Assembly (NCBI GenBank): GCA_023375785.1
Contig: SZWC01000034.1
Span: forward strand, 142,843-206,842
From: Penium margaritaceum
Taxonomy: Eukaryota > Streptophyta > Zygnematophyceae > Desmidiales > Peniaceae
Direction: 5' to 3'
Length of the DNA: 64,000 bases
Program-made: the position numbers and the translations under genes
Part shown: piece after piece, positions 59,718 to 64,000 of the stretch
Layout: each line of letters opens with the position of its first letter
Position numbering within the stretch: the stretch's first letter is position 1
Notes under the pieces: model-generated
What the model saw: only the letters and a program-made list of their open reading frames with translations
What the model was told of the DNA's origin: nothing
The model's database searches: none

Positions 59718-61700
59718 ATCAAGCAACATCACCTGGTGCCCCGTGACCTCGTCATCACTCAGCCGTCATCACTACCTCACGTCTCGAACCTGCACCCCTC
59801 CGCCGCCGTCACCACCACTTCGCACCTCTCCGCTTCTTCAACAGCAGACATCAGCAGCATCGCTTGAAGTGCTCCTCACGCTGAAGCAATGGCTCGTCAT
59901 CCTAAGGAAGCCCTGCGCCCATTTTGCACCCATGGCCAATAATCGGTGATTCGTCGTGTACACCAGCCAAAAGCAGCTCCCGAGCCTTCGCCGCCGTCAA
60001 CTTCTAAGAAGCTTCTTGCCGCCTGCAAGCAGCTACCTCTCATCACCTTTGCCACCTCAAGTCCCCTCGTCTTTTTCACCTCCTCTCACCAGCCGCATCT
60101 GCTGCATCAGCCTCAACCCTCTCAGCTCCTCAGCATCCTTCTCTCGAGCCACGTCCTTGAGCGGCCTTCTCACGTCATGAGCAGCAGCAGCTTAACTCTC
60201 GCCGTCAAGATATCAGACACCACCAGTCTTCGTGCTCCGATTGCAAGCCATCTGGGGAACAAACCGTCACTCTCCTAACATCAGCGAATCAGTGTCCCTG
60301 CTCGCCGCATGACTGCAGCCAACTTCCTCTTGCCAACAGGACATCAGATACCGCCAGTCTTCCTGCCCGTCGGTCTCGGGCCAACTGGGGAACAAGCCGT
60401 CACTCTTCTGAAAGCAAAGGCCTTGGTTACCGCATCTCGCTGCCATTCTCTCCCTGCCGCCATTCTTATCTTCCGCCTCCATCACACGCGCATTATCTTC
60501 ACCAGCCTTCCCTTTGTTCATCAACTGGGGAAATCATCCTCCTTCATCCGCCGTTGACATGTTCTGACGCCTGACACGCCCCGCCGAAGCAGACTTCACC
60601 AGCAACCGCCTCCGCAACAGAGGGAACATCAAGTCCGAGTCACAAACAGTCCTCCTCACCAGCATCCCACGTGCAAACAACATCCATCAGGTCTGTATTG
60701 ATACAGTTGAGGAACGGTGCTCATCACGGCAACCAGCTGCACCCCACGACCAGAAGCAGCACTCGGTCATTACAGTATCAGGATTTCCATCCGCAAGAAC
60801 ATCAAGCAGTTATCCGCCTCCCTCAGCACCGGACTCCGTGCTGACAGCATCATTAAACGGTGTATGGGCACCGTTTGGTGCAAATGCACCTCACCAAAAG
60901 AGTGAAGCAGCATTCTCAGCTTCCGCGCATCTAGCAACAGCATCTCCTTGTACAACAGTAGCAGCACTTCATCACTAGCGATCTCCTCCGAGCTCCATCT
61001 TGTCTTCGTCTTGGTAACCCGTCTAACAAATGCCTCGCCTCAGCAAAGGCTCCAACGACCTTACCAGCTATCAGATCTGCTCTACTGCATCCACAACAGC
61101 AAAAGATCATCACCTCTTTCTCCAAAGTTAGAATGAGCACGACTTTCCGCCTATCTCATGGATGGCGTTCGCCAGACTGTTTTTCTCGAGTCAACAAGAT
61201 TGTACTGCAAGGACTCCGTCATATTGTCTCATGGGCTACTACACTAGTCACTTTCAGTTTTGGACCCCATGCTGAGACACTGTTCCTACCTCATCCCTCA
61301 TCCCAAAACACAACATCCACCATACCGCAGCAGTAACGTCTTCACTTCGTCGACCAAGTCATCACTGCCAGTTTTACCAGTCTTCACTTTGCACCTCTCT
61401 CTGGACAGAGCATCAGTCCTACTCCTCTCTGTCTCTGTGCACGCTCCACCACCCTCTCCACGTGGCATCAGAACTCTCAAGTGACATCAGGTACCAGCAT
61501 TCACCAAGGCCTGACCACTCTTCTCATCAACATCCCGTTCTTCGAAAGCATTGATGCTCTTCTCCATGACCTCACCCTCCTTCGCCTTTGGGTTTATTGT
61601 ACCTTGGGTCTGTTTGCCTCCACTTTCCCTCTTCATGCACTGTATCTCGCTTCTTTCCTACCTGCTATCTTCCATACCATCACGAGCACAATTCAAACCA

Positions 61701-62307
61701 TCATTGAGCACTACCTCAGCACCCTTCCAGCTCATTTTGCACTCACTACTCTCTACCAGTGGTTCTCACATGATCCAACCTCCTTCAGCTTCCTGGATCT
61801 GCCAAGAAGCAACCCGTCTCTTATCACCACTTCCAACCACACACAAGCACAAGCAACCTCTCACAATCATGAGTCACACTCCAAGTACGCGCATCTCAGA
61901 CACACCAAGCTATCACCACATGTCATCACATGCTCGTCTCTGTCCAGCTCTTGCACCAACCTCCCATCTCAGCCTTCAACCTGCATCTCCTCTCAGCGCC
62001 GCANTCATTGAGCACTGCCTGAGCACCCTTCCAGCTCATTTTGCACTCACTACTCTCTACCCTTGGTTCTCACATGATCCAACCTCCTTCAGCTTCCTGG
62101 ATCTGCCAAGAAGCAACCCGTCTCTTATCACCACTTCCAACCACACACAAGCACAAGCAACCTCTCACAATCATGAGTCACACTCCAAGTACGCGCATCT
62201 CAGACACACCAAGCTATCACCACATGTCATCACATGCTCGTCTCTGTCCAGCTCTTGCACCAACCTCCCATCTCAGCCTTCAACCTGCATCTCCTCTCAG
62301 CGCCGCA
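61701..62307 (+). repeat. 303-bp direct repeat around an assembly gap
   Basis: 61701-62003 and 62005-62307 are the same 303 bp with only a few differences (for example CACTACCTCAGC versus CACTGCCTGAGC), separated by the single N at 62004. Only the second copy continues into further sequence. This is the pattern of two contig ends that overlap but were not merged; a real tandem duplication is possible. Confidence 0.85.
62004..62004. other. Assembly gap (single N)
   Basis: The only ambiguous base in the window. It lies exactly between the two 303-bp copies, so the local length is not reliable. Confidence 0.95.
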
Positions 62308-62845
62308 CGCATACCACCACAGGCAACCACGATGCCGCTTCATCCCTGACGCCTTCCCTGGCCTTGGTGTCTCGGTTTCCTCTTATCTCACCTGCGTTGC
62401 ACACTTCCTTTCTCTCAGAGGACTCTCGTTGTAGTAACACCTTGTTCAATGCACTCCTTGTCATACATCTTCATTCCAGATCTCCAGATTTTCTGTCATT
62501 TCTGTTTGTCTGGGTGACATATTTCCTTGCTAACCTCCCCTCTCAGTCCCCAGTGGACTGCTTCTTACTACCCCAATGCCTCTGAGATTCTTCACCCCAG
62601 GACTCATATAGACTCTCACTTCACAGTCTTCCACTTTCACAAGTCATATCATTCTCGTGTGATTCATTTCCCCCGACTCTTGCACTCCAGCATCACTACA
62701 ACGTGTCACCATCACCCTCAGTCCAAGACACTGTCCAAACTCCCATCATCATCCCAGCATACACTCCACCACTACTTGGTCTTCCTTTTTGGTCCCACCG
62801 CTTCACTCCTCCTCATGTTGATCACATTGTGACATTCCGGGGGGC

Positions 62846-63964
62846 TGTTGGAAATAGATCTCAATGTCACTGGGCATCCTCATGGTCATTGTTGTCAAAT
62901 ATCCCACACGGCCACAATGTCCAATTGCCCCTTCCGAGGAAATTCCAGGGAACCTGGTTCACGTCCGCCTGGTGCATCACAGCAACCCCGGGAGGCTCAA
63001 AAGCCTGGTTTGGTAGCGGCCATAGGAGCTTCACTTTCCTCGCCTCTAGTGATAGCGCCCCTATCGGACAATCCATCCGAACCGTCCGATGTGACTGGAG
63101 ACCGACGGTGAAACCCGCCGCTCCCGCCAACGAAGCGAAACAACCGCAGCCCGGTCCCTGCGTACCAACAACACAACGGGACTGGCGGGTCCATCTCGGA
63201 GTGGCGCCACAAGCTCCAGGAACACCAACGGCATCACCAACTGCCAAAGTAGATGCACGTATGCGGCTTCTGCTCTCGCATCGCCCACCGTAGCCAAAGG
63301 ACTCCTAGCTATGACAAGCACTAGGACTACTTTAAACGTTCTTGTACTTGCATGTAATAAGTTAACCCTTGTGGTTCAATCAGGTCTCTGTGCCTTTCTT
63401 GCCTCCATCAGTCAATGCTTCTGTTCATGCCCGTCCTTGTGGCTGCGGTGTCCTCCTCGTTCATTATCGCATGTGCCCGCCTTCCGGCTGCGGCACACTT
63501 ACTCCATTTGTCAGTGTAGTGAGCCTGGGTTTCCTGACTCTGCGGCCTCGCACTCCCCTGCGTTCCGCTCCGCTGGTTCGTCTTCACTCACTCGCGGCCC
63601 AAACATAGTTGCTCTGGCTCGCCCCGCTGGCTTACCCGCATCATAGTGCTGTGGTATTATCTTACTCAATCATCATCGGCCTGCCTTCACTGCGCTGCGG
63701 CCCTTACCTCCTTCGTCGTACACACACCTTCGGTACTGCACCCACGCCAAGTACTCACAATCTTCTACCAGCCGTGTTTCCTGAATTCCATCTCTTATGT
63801 CAACATCATCATGCTGACATGAGTGTTGCTGCGGCACAGTCTAGGACATAGCCCGCGCTTTGGCGCTGCGGCTCGCCCCACGAGCTCGCCCGCGCCTCAG
63901 GAACGCACCAGACTCTATCCTCTAGTTCATCAGTGAGAATGTGGCCTCCTCCAAAATACTGACA
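62846..63964 (+). repeat. LTR (1119 bp), right-hand
   Basis: Starts TGTTGGAAATAG after a G-rich tract and ends CCTCCAAAATACTGACA. The start matches the LTR at 20074-21298 (minus strand TGTTGGAAAC), and the end matches those at 12515 and 40615. GC-rich GCGGGC-type words lie near 63850-63895 on the minus strand, as in its relatives. The flank GCTTA (63965-63969) falls on the same satellite site as the 12515 element's GTTTA. Confidence 0.8.
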
Positions 63965-64000
63965 GCTTATATGTGCAAGGTCATGCATGGCACATGTGCA
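63965..64000 (-). repeat. 190-bp satellite resumes, reverse, at window edge
   Basis: GCAAGGTCATGCATGG and the following CACATGTGCA match reverse-oriented monomers of array 2. The orientation is opposite to array 3 on the left of the 59042-63964 block. Confidence 0.9.

Larger units (their letters stand above)
59706..62845 (+). mobile_element. Internal region, no coding domain seen
   Basis: About 3.1 kb rich in CAT, CTC, TCA and CAC, giving Ser/Thr/His/Leu-rich frames without gag-pol motifs, like the internal regions at 13593 and (minus strand) 21299. It begins after a 664-bp-family LTR and ends in a G-rich tract before a different LTR, so it is probably a composite of two elements. A G-rich tract (CCGGGGGGC, about 62837-62845) fits a polypurine tract of the right-hand family. 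Confidence 0.6.

Noticed and set aside
61551-62585. 344-codon frame running across the N.
   Set aside because: It depends on the likely artefactual 303-bp duplication and on an unknown base, and has Ser/Thr/His low-complexity composition like the rest of the non-coding internal region.
12515-63964. TGTCAGGATTTTGGAGG at 12515 and CCTCCAAAATACTGACA at 63964 as inverted ends of one 51-kb transposon.
   Set aside because: Both are ends of LTRs in opposite orientation. The 12515 element closes at 15084 with its own target duplication, and large satellite blocks lie between.
1-64000. tRNA, rRNA or other structured RNA genes.
   Set aside because: No cloverleaf or rRNA landmark was noticed on either strand. 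The only tRNA-related sequence is the primer-binding sites.

Overview
This window is repeat-dense eukaryotic DNA in which I found no host gene I would defend. Roughly a third of it is a 190-bp satellite. The rest is LTR-retrotransposon sequence of Ty3/gypsy and Ty1/copia type, non-autonomous LTR elements, and one small DNA-transposon derivative. The initiator-methionine tRNA primer site (TGGTATCAGAGC) behind two LTRs, the copia domain order and the LTR style (TGTCAG...CTGACA) suggest a green-plant-lineage (streptophyte) genome, probably a large one. I cannot name the species. A single N at 62004 shows this is an assembled contig. All percent identities quoted are estimates by eye.

Layout. 1-11123: satellite, forward orientation. 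11124-12514 and 15085-17241: satellite, reverse orientation, split by a non-autonomous LTR element (12515-15084) whose 5-bp target duplication is still readable. 17017-32285: a 15,269-bp unit holding a satellite stub and a gypsy element (copy A), itself hit by a second non-autonomous LTR element (20074 to about 22971) with a patchwork rearrangement scar. 32286-40150: a second, tandem copy of the start of that unit (gypsy copy B). 40151 to about 44420: a Ty1/copia element carrying a hAT-like MITE (41029-41476). About 44420-49498: a different gypsy-type integrase followed by a long array of PHD-like Cys/His zinc fingers. 49499-50171 and 51095-59041: satellite again, forward, split by a partial LTR element. 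59042-63964: an LTR-bounded block whose two LTRs belong to different families. 63965-64000: satellite, reverse.

How the parts relate. The satellite is the landing ground and the LTR elements are the guests. Four LTR-satellite junctions fall within a few bases of the same monomer position. The non-autonomous LTR families share end sequences with the local copia LTR, and one also shares its primer-binding site, so copia-type machinery is the obvious mobiliser. All the LTR-type elements look old and broken (copies A and B each with more than ten interruptions by eye) and are described here as fossils. The most unusual content is the integrase plus zinc-finger array at 45.7-48.6 kb, and the extra protein-like segments (a second retropepsin-like domain and a coiled-coil stretch) between RNase H and integrase in copy A.
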